From: Zygnema cylindricum
Taxonomy: Eukaryota > Streptophyta > Zygnematophyceae > Zygnematales > Zygnemataceae
Assembly: GCA_037447655.1 (NCBI GenBank)
Contig: JBBHKE010000254.1
Coordinates: 1 to 36,052 of the forward strand
DNA: 36,052 bases
Reading direction: 5' to 3'
A program made the translations under genes and the position numbers. Of the stretch, positions 12,459 to 23,700 are shown piece after piece. The notes beneath the pieces are model-generated. The model had not been told where the DNA came from. It did not search any database and saw nothing but the letters and a program-made list of their open reading frames with translations. Within the stretch, counting starts at the first letter, position 1, and each line of letters starts with the position of its first letter.

Positions 12459-12461
12459 GTA
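11885..12461. repeat. Large AT dinucleotide-derived microsatellite with motif polarity switch
   Basis: About 577 bp of nearly uninterrupted TA repeats. From about 11925 to 12290 the interruptions are TG (TATATATG-type units). From about 12291 they become CA or CG (ATACATA, ATACGTATA), the complementary motif. Around 12345-12415 a higher-order unit alternates CGG and CGC spaced by ATATATATA. All long open frames over this tract (Tyr-Ile repeats on both strands) are artefacts of the repeat. Confidence 0.95.
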
Positions 12462-12958
12462 ATCAACTTCACCATTTGCAGTTCAGTCATTTAAAGAACA
12501 ATCTATTGCCCTTTTTGTGGAAAGTTAAGCGTCTACAAAAATAAAATTTTATATTGGAATTTGTTATAGAGAAGTTATAAAGCTGCCATGTAACTTTTTT
12601 TAAAGTGCATTTTTATATGTAATTTGTTTAAAAAGTCGTTAAAATACTTAATTAGTTTTGTATATACCATTATTTTCTATATTGCACATTACTACAAGTT
12701 ATATGGGTTTAACCTCTTTAAAAGCACTACTGTAGTATTTAATACAAAAAAACGCAATGTTGCTTACTGGAAACAATAGATATTGGTCCTTATCGATTTT
12801 CATATATTTTACCATTATCGTAGCGAGTTATGTCGATACCAGACGCAACACAACAAATTGCATTAGGTGATAATACTTGTATGGTACAGTATTGTGCCTA
12901 TATAGTGTAGTGGGAAGGGTCGACAATTTTGGGGGACGAACGACAATGACCAAATTAG
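12462..12958. other. AT-rich spacer, possible relic of a CGATA-rich element
   Basis: No gene is seen. The string CAACACAACA near 12847 follows several TATCG strings. It faintly resembles the right end of the hAT-like family, but the TIR is too diverged to call. The last eight bases, CAAATTAG (12951-12958), are the left target duplication of the next element. Confidence 0.3.
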
Positions 12959-13696
12959 TAGTGTTGTGTATCGGTAAGGATTTGCCGATAATCGACATGG
13001 GCCTCTTTTCAGGTAGTCGATAATCGATATATTAGTACGATATATCGTTATCGGTGTTATCGCCGATAACACCGATATCGATAACTATCGGCGACATCTG
13101 TACGGACCGTACAGATAAATGTACGACCAATGCACTCAATTGTACGTGTTATTCCCCGGACGCGCATCGGATCTCCTTTCCCCAGATTTCGGTAAAAAAT
13201 CACGATATTTCCTTCATTATTTATAATTTAAGGGAGTTTTAATTGAGTACCCCTTCCAGAATGTCCTTTTGACTGATATTTTTTTTATAAATGGCAATTA
13301 ATGGCAGCAGTCTGACAGGTTTGTTCGTATGGTTTTCGAAAAAGTTTGATTTTACCTATTTACAATGTTTTTTTTTTTTCGTTTTGGTACTATAATTTTA
13401 GAACTATAAACTATTATTTTGAATTTGTCAACGTTTATGTGCCACGCATTTGTAATAAATTTCAGTTAAACAGTGTACGGGAAAAAATCTTACACGCGGC
13501 ATACCACGCTATATGAAGTCAATAACACATAGTTGTTCAAATCGCACGATTTTTTCCCTTTTTCCGATTAAACGTATATTTCGTGACTTTTGAATAAATC
13601 GGAAAAAAAACGCGATTTACTTTCTGTCCAGTAAACTGAAGGGATAATCTATGTAAAAGGTACAACGTTTACTGTAAATAGTACGGTTTATTACGG

Positions 13697-14201
13697 TACA
13701 CCTTAAATCATAATTAGAGTAATGAAAAAATTAGAGTACAAAAACTGAAAAAAACAATTAGAGTAATCAACGCTAATTTATGTGATAGAGCCTTTTCAAC
13801 TATGAAGTTTACTCTAATTTATTTAAGTACTCTAATTTGGCACGCTTATATCCTCTATTGTACATAAGGTATCCGTACATAATTTGGCAAAACTTACAGT
13901 TTATCGTCACTATGACGTTTGCACTACGCGGTTTGTTATAACGTAGATACATGATAACGACCTATATTTAATCATTATTTGTACTTTTTTACTTAATAAA
14001 GTACAATTTTGCACGGTTTGACACCATCCGTGTTCCACACTATTTAAAACGAACCTATAATAGAATTAGAAACGCTAATTAAACTTTACCTTAAATTTAA
14101 TAATGAAAAAATTAGAATCGTTTACCCTATTTCATGTGATAAAGTCAAAATTTCGAGCGACCGAATTAGAGTAATTTACTCTAATTACGATGCGCGGTGT
14201 A
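13697..14201. mobile_element. TACACC-TIR element, ATTAGAGT-rich subtype (505 bp), nested in hAT copy 2
   Basis: The left end TACACCTTAAATCATAATTA and right end TAATTACGATGCGCGGTGTA form an imperfect TIR, both starting with TA. The body repeats ATTAGAGTA and its inverse TACTCTAAT many times near the ends. It is a sister of the 490-bp element at 15630-16119: they share TGTGATAGAG, AATTTCGAGCGAC, a segment around CACTATGACGTTTGCA and TACTTAATAAAGTAC. No coding capacity is visible. Confidence 0.8.
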
Positions 14202-14871
14202 GTGTACGAAATTGAACGAAAACACACGTCGCATTTATTGGTATTTTGTGTCTATTAAACTGAACAGAAAATACATGGAACATGTACGTTACTTTTTTTA
14301 AAATGTACGGACATTTTCAAAAATAGACGTTGGATTTCACACTATTTTCGCGCCTAAAGTTTGAAAAATGTACGAACGTCTTGTTCTATGCAGGTTAATC
14401 AATTTTTTTATGTCGTGCAATGCTGAATATGAAAAATGTCTTTTCTACATGGCCTGTAATGTACTTTATTTCTATGCAGGCGTGTGCTGTTTTAGAGATA
14501 GATAGAGAAGGCGGCCATGGCTGCCTACCACTCAAACGGACTTTGAAAAAAACGTGTCGCGAGAATACATTCAAACCTGGGTCTACGCAATTTACATATC
14601 GCGTGCTCACAAGCTGTTCGTTACCATCCGTTGAAGAATATCCGATACAGACATCGAGTGTCGTACATATTTTGACACATAAAATTTATTAGCGCTCATT
14701 TAACGGAAAACTTACAAACCTCGGTATATGTAAAACTCATTTTTTTTACATGTATGGAATTGTACGGAAGAAATTTCATTAACGATTTTTACGATTTTTT
14801 CAAATGGTTCAATGCGTTTGTTATGAATAATTCGTCGCGATTAAATCGTTCGCACTAAACGCCGTGACAAC

Positions 14872-15074
14872 TACACCGTCGATCGTATTTAGCGTGTAGA
14901 AATTATTAGAGTAAAGAAATAATTAGCGTCATTAATTCTAATTCAGTGCCAGGAGACGTGGCAAATTATGGTCCACATCCTTAAATAGCGTCATTTATTC
15001 TATTTAAGGTTCAAGGGTCAAAATTTAGGGGCGCCGAATTAGTGTTCAACACGCTTAATACGATCGACGGTGTA
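14872..15074. mobile_element. TACACC-TIR MITE (203 bp), intact, nested in hAT copy 2
   Basis: The ends read TACACCGTCGATCGTATTTA and its near-perfect inverse (TTAATACGATCGACGGTGTA). The TIR is about 26 bp. Its reverse complement matches the split MITE at 7844-8946 along its whole length. Being inside hAT copy 2, it inserted after that transposon arrived. Confidence 0.85.
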
Positions 15075-15256
15075 TGCAATAACATAATTCAGTATATAAT
15101 AAAGTACTATTGTATGCATACTATATTTTGTAAGTTATCGCCGATATGGAATTTGTTGGTCTCGGACCGATATATCGGGACCTCTGACCGTTCGATAACC
15201 GATAACTATCGGTACCGGTGTTATCGCGATAGTTTTTTTACCGATACACAACACTA

Positions 15257-15629
15257 CAAATTATTCTCGTAGTGATTTTATCGCGTTCCGCTCCGCCACG
15301 TGTCCAGGTATTTTTAACTTGCTTGTGTGAAATGCTGCGCTAAGTTTTGCGACCAATCAGAGTTGTCGTCTCGCGAGCTAACGGAATCTGGTCCCTTGCG
15401 ATCGTGCCTTATCAGTCCCTACGAAGCGAACGGCGAATCATGTGGAGAAGTCAAACGGAATGCGGGAAAGCTGTTGTCGGCTTGTCGCATTAAGCCATGC
15501 ATGATTTCCTGATCTAGGACAAATCGCAGTCAGCCACGTGCTTCAGCTATAGGTTTTTCAACTTGTACCTCGATGGTTTTTTCCATCGCACTTTTTGAAA
15601 TAAAGTTTTCAACACAACAATGACTATAG
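15257..15629. other. Less AT-rich spacer with CACGTG and CCAAT strings
   Basis: This segment is less AT-rich than its surroundings and lies between two transposons. It has CACGTG at 15297-15302 and 15535-15540 and CCAATCAG at 15353-15360, strings common in plant promoters. A 61-codon plus-strand frame (15327-15512) shows no recognisable motif. No gene could be attached to it on either side. It may be a promoter relic or unique spacer. Confidence 0.25.
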
Positions 15630-16119
15630 TACACCACGAATCGTAATTAGAGTAGTTAAAAAATTAGAGTACAAAAACTAAAAAAAAATATTAGAGTAGC
15701 TAACGCTAATTTATGTGATAGAGCTTTTTCAACTATGAATAATTTATTTAAGTACTCTAATTTGGCACGCTAATATCCTCTACTGTAAATAAGGTATTCA
15801 TACAGAATTTGGAAAACGTACAGTTTATCGTCACTATGACGTTTGCATTACGTGGTTTGTTAAAACGCAGTTACATGATAACGGCCTGTATTAAATCATT
15901 ATTTGTACTTTTTTACTTAATAAAGTACCATTTAGCACGGTCTGACATCGTCCGTACTCCACACTATTCAAACCTATAGTAGAATTAAAAACGCTAATTA
16001 ACTTTACCTTAAACAGAATAATGAAAAAATTAGAGTCGTTTACTCTACTTCATGTGATAGAGTCGAAATTTCGAGCGACTGAATTAGAGTAATTCACTCT
16101 AATTACGATTCGCGGTGTA
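15630..16119. mobile_element. TACACC-TIR element, ATTAGAGT-rich subtype (490 bp)
   Basis: The left end TACACCACGAATCGTAATTA and right end TAATTACGATTCGCGGTGTA are inverted repeats with one mismatch in 20. The body is collinear with the element at 13697-14201 and no reading frame is present. It lies just outside hAT copy 2, so the two sister copies sit about 1.9 kb apart in the same orientation. Confidence 0.85.
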
Positions 16120-17132
16120 CTGTACTTTGTCGACGTCACATTGTTTGTCTCGCGGGTTACTTGGATGATTCAGAGATGAGAAGGAAGGAACTCTGGCCCT
16201 GAGCCTAGACCGGCAAAACCAGATGAACAATGTGCATCCGACGACGGTTCCAGAGGATTTCGTCGGGAAAATTTCCACAGGTGAGAAAGCAAAAGAGCGT
16301 CGAAGTACAAGTCATGGAGATACGCGAAACTGGCCAAAGGTAACATGAGTACCTTTGTAAACGACACGTGTACCACCTCAACCAACCGTTTCGTTCGAAG
16401 ACACGTGAATTTGTACAGTGTCATGTAGACATTTCCTCCTCAAATAACAAAAAAACAGTTATCCTAAAGGAAATTTTAGGAATGAAGTCTGTCTACACAA
16501 GCAACCCTCGAAAAACTATTTTTAGGATGAAGCATCAATTTGCGAAAGAAGTCAGTGAAGGCTGTTCATTCCTAAAAGGCAATTATAATCGTATTTGATC
16601 CTTGGAAGACTATCTAAGTCTCTACACGTACAGGTCCTGGAAACGTTCACCAAGAAAGTGACAAGTACTCATGGAATATTATTGAACGACAAAACATTGA
16701 TAAGCCTTTGAGCTGACTCAAACTTGACAACGATTGAGTGAACATCACTGAAGTAAGTCATGAATTCGTGCCATAAACATGAATCATTATCACTGCACAC
16801 AAGATAAGAGTAAAACACTACACTATTTATCAATAAAGTCTTATTTCTCAAACACAACACTGGAAGGCACTCGGTTTGAATATTTAGGGTTAAAAGTAAA
16901 AAACGGCAATCAACAGATGCAAAATGGGATTTCTGCGTGTAAAAGAATGCCTAGAGTGACAAAGCTAAGTGAAGATTTCAATTGACATGTATTAATTGCT
17001 AAGATAACCTGTTGAAATAAGTTGTATTTATTTTAGTAACTTGACACATGAATGGGTTATTTTAGATGGCTACATCGGTGAATTGCTCAATTGTACCAAT
17101 AATCTGTTCTCAAACGTGTAGTAACGAGGCTG
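16120..17132. other. Intergenic stretch, no recognised gene
   Basis: Short open frames of 60-85 codons occur on both strands (for example 16170-16424 minus and 16368-16598 plus) without motifs, start context or plausible splice partners. I see no mobile-element ends. Confidence 0.35.
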
Positions 17133-17291
17133 TTAGGGGAATTATACTAAAAAAACCTACCCTAGTTTTGTGGGTAATCGCACAGTTTTACGAATAAACC
17201 CACATTACATTATTAAAAATTGTATAAAATGTCGACTGCTCTCATTTTACCCACAAAACAAGGGTAAATCTTGATAGTGTAGTTTCCCTAA
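17133..17291. mobile_element. Small MITE with long imperfect TIRs (about 159 bp)
   Basis: The left arm TTAGGGGAATTATACTA leads into TACCCTAGTTTTGTGGGTAA. The right arm is the inverse: TTTACCCACAAAACAAGGGT, then TAGTGTAGTTTCCCTAA. Arms of about 48 bp almost meet, so transcripts would fold into a hairpin. TA dinucleotides lie at both outer ends. The family differs from the TACACC elements. It sits about 430 bp past the RFC1 stop codon, possibly within the 3' flank of that gene. Confidence 0.7.
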
Positions 17292-17721
17292 GTGTGATCA
17301 GCCTATGTGGGTTACAAACATGAAATTATACCCTTCAATTTTGGTGCAAAATAAGATAAAACATATAGTGGAGTACCATAACGGATCACCAAACCATTAA
17401 ATCATCTCCGTTAACAATAAAGTTTACAGCGCAGATTTAAAAAGGAAAAAGAAGAAAATCTGCAACTATCAACTGGATCCTATGCCTTTTCTTATACACG
17501 TCATGTTTTACCCTCACCATGTTGGTAATAATAACCCTAAGTTGAAGAACTTGAGCCACGCTAAAAACAATCTTATGGTCTAAACCAAACATCGTTCAAT
17601 AAAATTGTGATCAGGTAAACGAGAAGAAGACAAAAAATACCTTACAATTTATGTACAATAAATACTACCTGGACTTTTACCTCGAGACCTACCCATCCCC
17701 AATCTCGTTGATCCTCCTTGG
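17292..17721. other. 3' flank of the RFC1-like gene
   Basis: This AT-rich stretch directly follows the RFC1 stop codon in gene orientation and should include its 3' untranslated region. I could not pick a polyadenylation signal with confidence. No other coding region is seen. Confidence 0.4.
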
Positions 17722-20700
17722 TCATCTTCCAGTCAAACGTCGTGTCACACCTCCATGTTTTTCTCTACCTTTCTTCGCTTTTATTTTCACGCCCGGAATA
17801 TAAATCATTTTCTTCTCCTCTTTCTCTTGGGATTCCTCATTCTCGTCCCCATAAAGATCATCGACGAACTCTCCACCTGCAAATTCCACATCTGTGATTA
17901 ACTTCAAATTGACTAGATAGTAACAAACAAAAAGCAGCTAGTTTTAAGATCCTGAGATTTCTCTACCAAACTTAAAAAAAAAAAAAACAAAAAAACGCTT
18001 GTCATTAGAGATTGTGAAATTGACCGCCCATTGAGTATCTTCTTGCTCGTGAAACAGAGAATCAGTGACTTGCGTGTCCTATCCGACACATAGTCAAAAT
18101 GTAGCAGTGTTGTTCGTTTATACTTCAAATTTCAATGACTTTCACCACCAATGATGCCACTGAAATTTGAATTAAAAACATGCATGTTCTTGTCATGTAT
18201 GTCCTTGTTTACTGTAGATCTGCGGTTTGCATAGACTGTTAACTGAAAAGTATTGCATGAAACTTCCCTCTGAAGTAAGGTCAGAAAATTTCAGCATTGA
18301 TGACATCGGATGAACAGCGCCGCTTTAGCCGACCAAGAACGGACTTTGAGATGGAAAAAGTGAATTTTGTCTTTCTAAACAAATATTCGGTGCTTAGACT
18401 GTAAGATGTATTAAATAACAGGACTATTGGCAACTAGATAGGCATAAAATCGAAAGAAAAAAAAAAGTTGCGTGAATCGGGAAAGGAAATTATAGCAATA
18501 AAGTCGAAACAAGATCCTAGCCTTCCAGGATATGACTTTTCCATCATTGAAAGCAACTTTAACGTGCCTGTCACACAGGAAAAGAAAGGAGAGGAAAGGA
18601 GCACCGCAATCTCCCTTCCCTTTCCCAATATCCCATAAGTAATTATTTACTGACCAGTGAGAATGTCGCTGTCGCACGGTTTGGAATCTGAATTCTCCAA
18701 TGCTCTCTTTTTCCTGGTGTTTGGAACAGACAACATACAGCTTGACTTCACTCTTTGCTTCAAAGCTTGTTGGTTGTACAGTCGGGTGAATGTACTTTTG
18801 ACCTGTGATAAAATCCCTTCCTGGGGATCGCGCATTCCCTGTTGGCAGGCCAACCTTGAGAAGAGTTACAGAGACTATTACAGAGATCTTCCCTACTCTT
18901 CAAAAATCTGACAAATATCTAACCCACTCACTCTTCAAAACTGTCACAGAGACCTTCCCCTCTTATCAGAATTATTACAGAGAGCTTTCCCACCTTTCAA
19001 AACTATGACAGAGTTCTTACCCACTCTTCAAAACTATTACAGAGGTCTTTCCCACTATTACAGGGAAATTTCCCACCTTTCATTCTCGACCTTCAAAACT
19101 ATTACATATATATTTCCCACCTTCCAAAACTATGACCGAAACCTTCCTCACTGTTTAAAACTATTACAGAAAGTTTTCCGACTTTTCGAAACTATTGCAG
19201 AGGTCTTTCCGCCCTTAAAACCTATGCAAGAGCATTTCATATCACAAAACTGAAGTTGCTTAGTAATGGAGAGTTCTAGATTTGACATAACATAAGATCT
19301 GAGGTCGAAGTATCATTAGAAACAGACAAATCTAGATCTGTTTAAATTAGTGTTTAAGGTGTCAGTAACATGTGTAATCGATGCAAGAATGTCTCAGAAT
19401 CAAGTATTTTTTCCAGAGTCATGCCTAAACTTAACTCCAGTAATGTCATACGCTTTCTGCTGTTTCTACACAAGTTTAAGAAAACATTAAAAAAATCACA
19501 GGAAATACCAAGAGACTTAGCTTTGAACCACAAGTCAATGATGCTCACCTGCAAAGTGCTCATCTCGAGGATAGCGTCGCGATCGTCCTTAGTAAGGCAA
19601 TGTTGGGCCATTAAATCCAAAACTTCATGAACACCTTCCTGGAATAGCAATATAGAAGCCAATAAGGGCAACGTCAAGTTCAGAGATTCACTTTCCTCCA
19701 AATAAAGAGTTTAGCACTTGAAATTATCTCCCCAGTCATTTAATTGACACAGGTCATAAGACATTTGATGGACTCAAGAAACCTGAAATTGCCTGTCAAA
19801 CATCAGGAAAATGGTAAGCCCTGATCCAAAGAGATTGTGTACTTTTGCATGTCAAAAAAATCCTCTTGAGACTACATTGCCAATCAGTATTAGAGTTATA
19901 CACTAAATTATGTTTTGTCACGTGGCTCATTATGGGCCACTTACTAGATCGTGTCAAAACGCTGGTCAATTAAACAGTCACTCAAATTAGAATGACCAAA
20001 TCTAATAGTGATGGGTGGTGTACAGTGCAAAGATAGGACTGTCATTTTCCATGAGCAAAACTACAATCGAAACTTATTGGGGCAAGTAAAGTTCTAAATA
20101 CAAGATTAAAAAACAGCCATCAACAGCCACTGCCTGACCTTCTGGAAACCAAAGTGGCCAACCTCACCTTCTCTCTCTCTCTAAGTGGTTCTGTCAGACG
20201 ACGAGTCATTATCGGAAAGTAGTCTTGCCGAACCATTCCCCTGTTTGCCACCCAGAAAAAATTAGGATTTAGACTTGCTACAGACAACTTAGTGAGATTC
20301 AGCCCTAAAAAATGTATAAAACATGACAGAAATTTCATTGAAATGCTCTCTTCAACCCAAACAAATCGTGAGAAAAAATAAAAGACTGAAATAGCCCACA
20401 TGGGAATGTAAGAACCTCACCATGATGTGCGGCAGTTGCCTGATGCAAGAAAGCGATTTTGTACTTCCGAAAGTTGACGCCGACATTTTGTGAATTTTGA
20501 GTTTTTTCCAAGCCAAGAGGGGAACCGATTGTAGTTGCGCTCACCCTAGAGGTCCTCAAAATGGACAATCGAGCCTCAAAGTGAGCAACAGGCATGATTT
20601 TCTTCACAAGCAAAATGGGTAGGCTGATAATGTGTCCAGATTTCCAGTTCAATTTTCCATTCCTGTTCCTTTATCATGCCGCACCTTAAATGGCGTCTGA

Positions 20701-23700
20701 CTCAACTCTCAAGAACATTTGAGAATATAATCGCTCGACCCATGCTCCTTAACAAGAAGATTAATTAGTTTACCTGTAATAATGTTGCCCGATAGCCTCT
20801 AACATATGTCGCCGATGCAACTCCTGATTGAATGGAGGCAAAGGGCATTAAATTCCAGTTTTGAAACTTTTGAATGTATGTGTTAACCAAATCACCATCT
20901 GCAATGGCATCAGCTGCCATTACCACTCTCTCCAAATGGGCCATCTCACATGTCACATTCAAAGGTCTGTAATTGATATAGTTTTCCTGCAAATCGCATT
21001 CCACGAAATTTCAAATTGTGAGTATTACAGATGAAGTTTCTAAAACAGTGATATAAACAGGAAAGTTTGTATCGCCAAATGGGCCACCTCAAATGCCACA
21101 CTGAAGTGTCCGTAATTGATATATTTTTCCTATTTACCGCATCCGATGAACACATGCAAACAATAATGATATAAACAGGAAAACTTCTATCAAATTTGAA
21201 AACGGTAGTTCAAGGCCGTAAAAAAACCATAAGAAACCCAAAATTATCCTTATGTGTATGGCTTGTCGCTTTTCCATTGTCCTAAAGACTAATATTCATC
21301 ATAAAGATTACAAGCAAAAGAATCAAGAGCGACCTATAAGTTAGCGGGCCAGTCACACCAAATACCCTGCAATAATTATGTTTTCAAGAAGCCGAGGGAG
21401 AGCAAAAAACACACAAGTTAAGCAATGTACATGAAGCGCCTCTCAAATTTTAAGCATGAGAACCCAATGCTCTAACTTAATTTGCAAAAACAGAGTGGCA
21501 AAAAAGCAACCATAGATTCTTTCATGATTTGTGATATAGTTTTTTACACAAAATTTTGAAGTTTGTCATTAAGTTGCGCTATCATTTACACAATCACAAA
21601 TACTGCATTTTTTAGGACCGAACACTCGTTCACAAGACAAACCATTGTGTGTTTGGAAGTGAATAGCACGGTGCAATGTCTGATCCATCTTTTATCATTT
21701 TATTTACCTGGACAAGGAGGGGTACAAGGTCTGTATTATGAAAAACCAAGTCCAATTGCTCGGTTAAGGGCTGGCCCCTGTACGTTCCCGATAAGATCCT
21801 GCCAAAACAAAAAAAAAAAAAAAATGTTTCAAGCAAAATCTGTGGGGAAACTTAGTGAGCTGGTGAATCCTACTGCTCGTAGAGCAAGATCAGCAGTAAG
21901 TTATTACAGGGTTGGGATGGTACAAATCCCTAAAGCCTCATTATAATTAACCTACTTTGATGAAGTTGGGTAACGCCCATTTCTTCCATAAAGAGATCGA
22001 GCCAGGCAAGGCGATATAACAGAGAGTTGACAGAAAATGTCTTCAGAATCTCGAGCATTGACATATGTTTCCGAATAAAATATATTAAAGATTGAGTATC
22101 ATCTTCAGAATGTCGCGCTTTGGCACATGTTTCCGGATAAAATAAATCAAAGATCGGAGACCAAAGAATGAATATTAATTGGAAATTAAGTTGAAGCTAG
22201 ATGCCTTGTCTAAAGGGGTATAGGCTAAAAAATCCTGTTAGAGAATGCGGACAAAACAAATAAGGAGTTTATCCAGGGCATTCCAATGAGAACACGTCAT
22301 CAAAATCATTATTTTACATGAAAACTCAGCAGAGAAAACTAAACTTTTGGACTTGGTTGTCATTTTCTTTGTTCACAATATAATACGGAATGTTTGAATT
22401 CAACCAGCAACTTAAAAAGTGTGGAACAACAGTTGTCATATAGATATATACCCAACTAACCCCCCTCTGAGGACTGAGATCTGGCATAAATCTATATTTC
22501 TATATGGCAGATGGTACCACTGAAAACGTAATTTTCAGCACAAGAAAGTGGGCAAGAAACAAACTTTTAAGACGTCGTAATCAATGTCAAAAAGTTACCA
22601 CTGTAAACATAACTTTGAGGCATGAACAAACTTTTAAGATCTGGCATAAATCAGTGGGAAAACGTTATCACCGTAAACAGGACTTTCTACACAAGCAGGC
22701 AAAAACAAACTTTTCTTACCTTTCTGTGGCCACAAACGGACTCGGTTCGACATCCTTGAAGCTCATACCACTCTCCTTTCTCACAAGGTCAGCATTAAGT
22801 GGAGCTTTACTCCTGGCCATAAACTGCATTGCAAAACCACAGGGAGTGAATTTCCATGTCCTAAGACAACAATCTTCTCCATTTCTTCTTCTTTTTCTTT
22901 TCCGTTTGTCTAACTGGACCAGTAGCAAGAAACTGATGAAAAAAGAGCTTGAATACATGTTGGAGGCCTGAACTTGCTGTGAATCAAAGAGCTTTAGCTG
23001 AAAATCTAAACTAAAAATCTGTCACAACACGAATGGAGTTTATGGAAGGAAAGAACATGCATTGAGTTTCTGGACAAAGAAAACATGTATGGAGTGTGTG
23101 GACGAAGGGAACATGTGTGGACTTTAGGCAGAAGAGAACAAGTATGGAGCTTTTGTAAGAAGAAAACATCTCTGGAGCTTATGGAAGAAGAGATCAGGTA
23201 TGGAGTTTATAGGAGAAGAGAGAACATCGCAAAACTGGAATTTTCCAGAATGAAATCTTAAGTTTGAGATGCTTGACAGAGTGACTTCCTCGCAATAACT
23301 ATTCCAAACGAGCCATAAACACAATGAGGACATATAGGTTTCCAAACAACATCTGACACTGGAAAATGTAATGGAAAAAAACAAAGACAGAGGCAAAAAC
23401 CAGACTCCTATTCGGATAGGAAAAAAGGGAGTCAAGAAAACTGCCCATAGCCACTGAGCTCTGGCAAAGGGAGAAAAATGCAAGATTAGGAAAGTTGAGG
23501 GAAACTGGAGAGGCTGTAGGTGCCACCCCAGAGTCCTTTGTAAGGAAATAGAGATGCAGAGTCAATACAAAAACATGTCCGATTGCAAATCCCTTTAAAC
23601 GCAAATTTGGAGGTTTTTATGTCGAATGCTGCCAGTAGGCACCACTTTTAAAGAGTGAACTACAGTCAGACTGCAACGTTTACAACATTGGTTATCAATG

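Larger units (their letters stand above)
12959..15256. mobile_element. hAT-like DNA transposon, copy 2 (2298 bp with nested insertions)
   Basis: The same TIR as copy 1 (TAGTGTTGTGTATCGGTAA) opens at 12959, and its inverse closes at 15256. Flanks are CAAATTAG and CAAATTAT, an 8-bp duplication with one mismatch. The first ~570 bp and last ~180 bp align by eye with copy 1, including ACGGACCGTACAG, GGCATACCACGCTATAT and TATTGTATGCATACTATAT. The extra middle carries two TACACC elements (13697-14201 and 14872-15074) plus other DNA not in copy 1. The remaining interior has no convincing transposase frame. Confidence 0.85.

Noticed and set aside
11777-12494. Long open frames of Tyr-Ile repeats on both strands (up to 237 codons)
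   Set aside because: They are translations of the TA microsatellite and are open on both strands at once, with no real protein composition.
15290-15545. Functional promoter for an unseen gene
   Set aside because: Only CACGTG and CCAAT strings support it; no downstream coding exon could be found.
19895-20030. Possible further TACACC MITE in an RFC1 intron
   Set aside because: The ends TATACACTAAATTATG and GGGTGGTGTAC only loosely match as inverted repeats; too weak to list as an element.
22504-22971. Plus-strand 155-codon open frame
   Set aside because: It overlaps three degenerate repeats and the antisense of a supported RFC1 exon, and has no motif.
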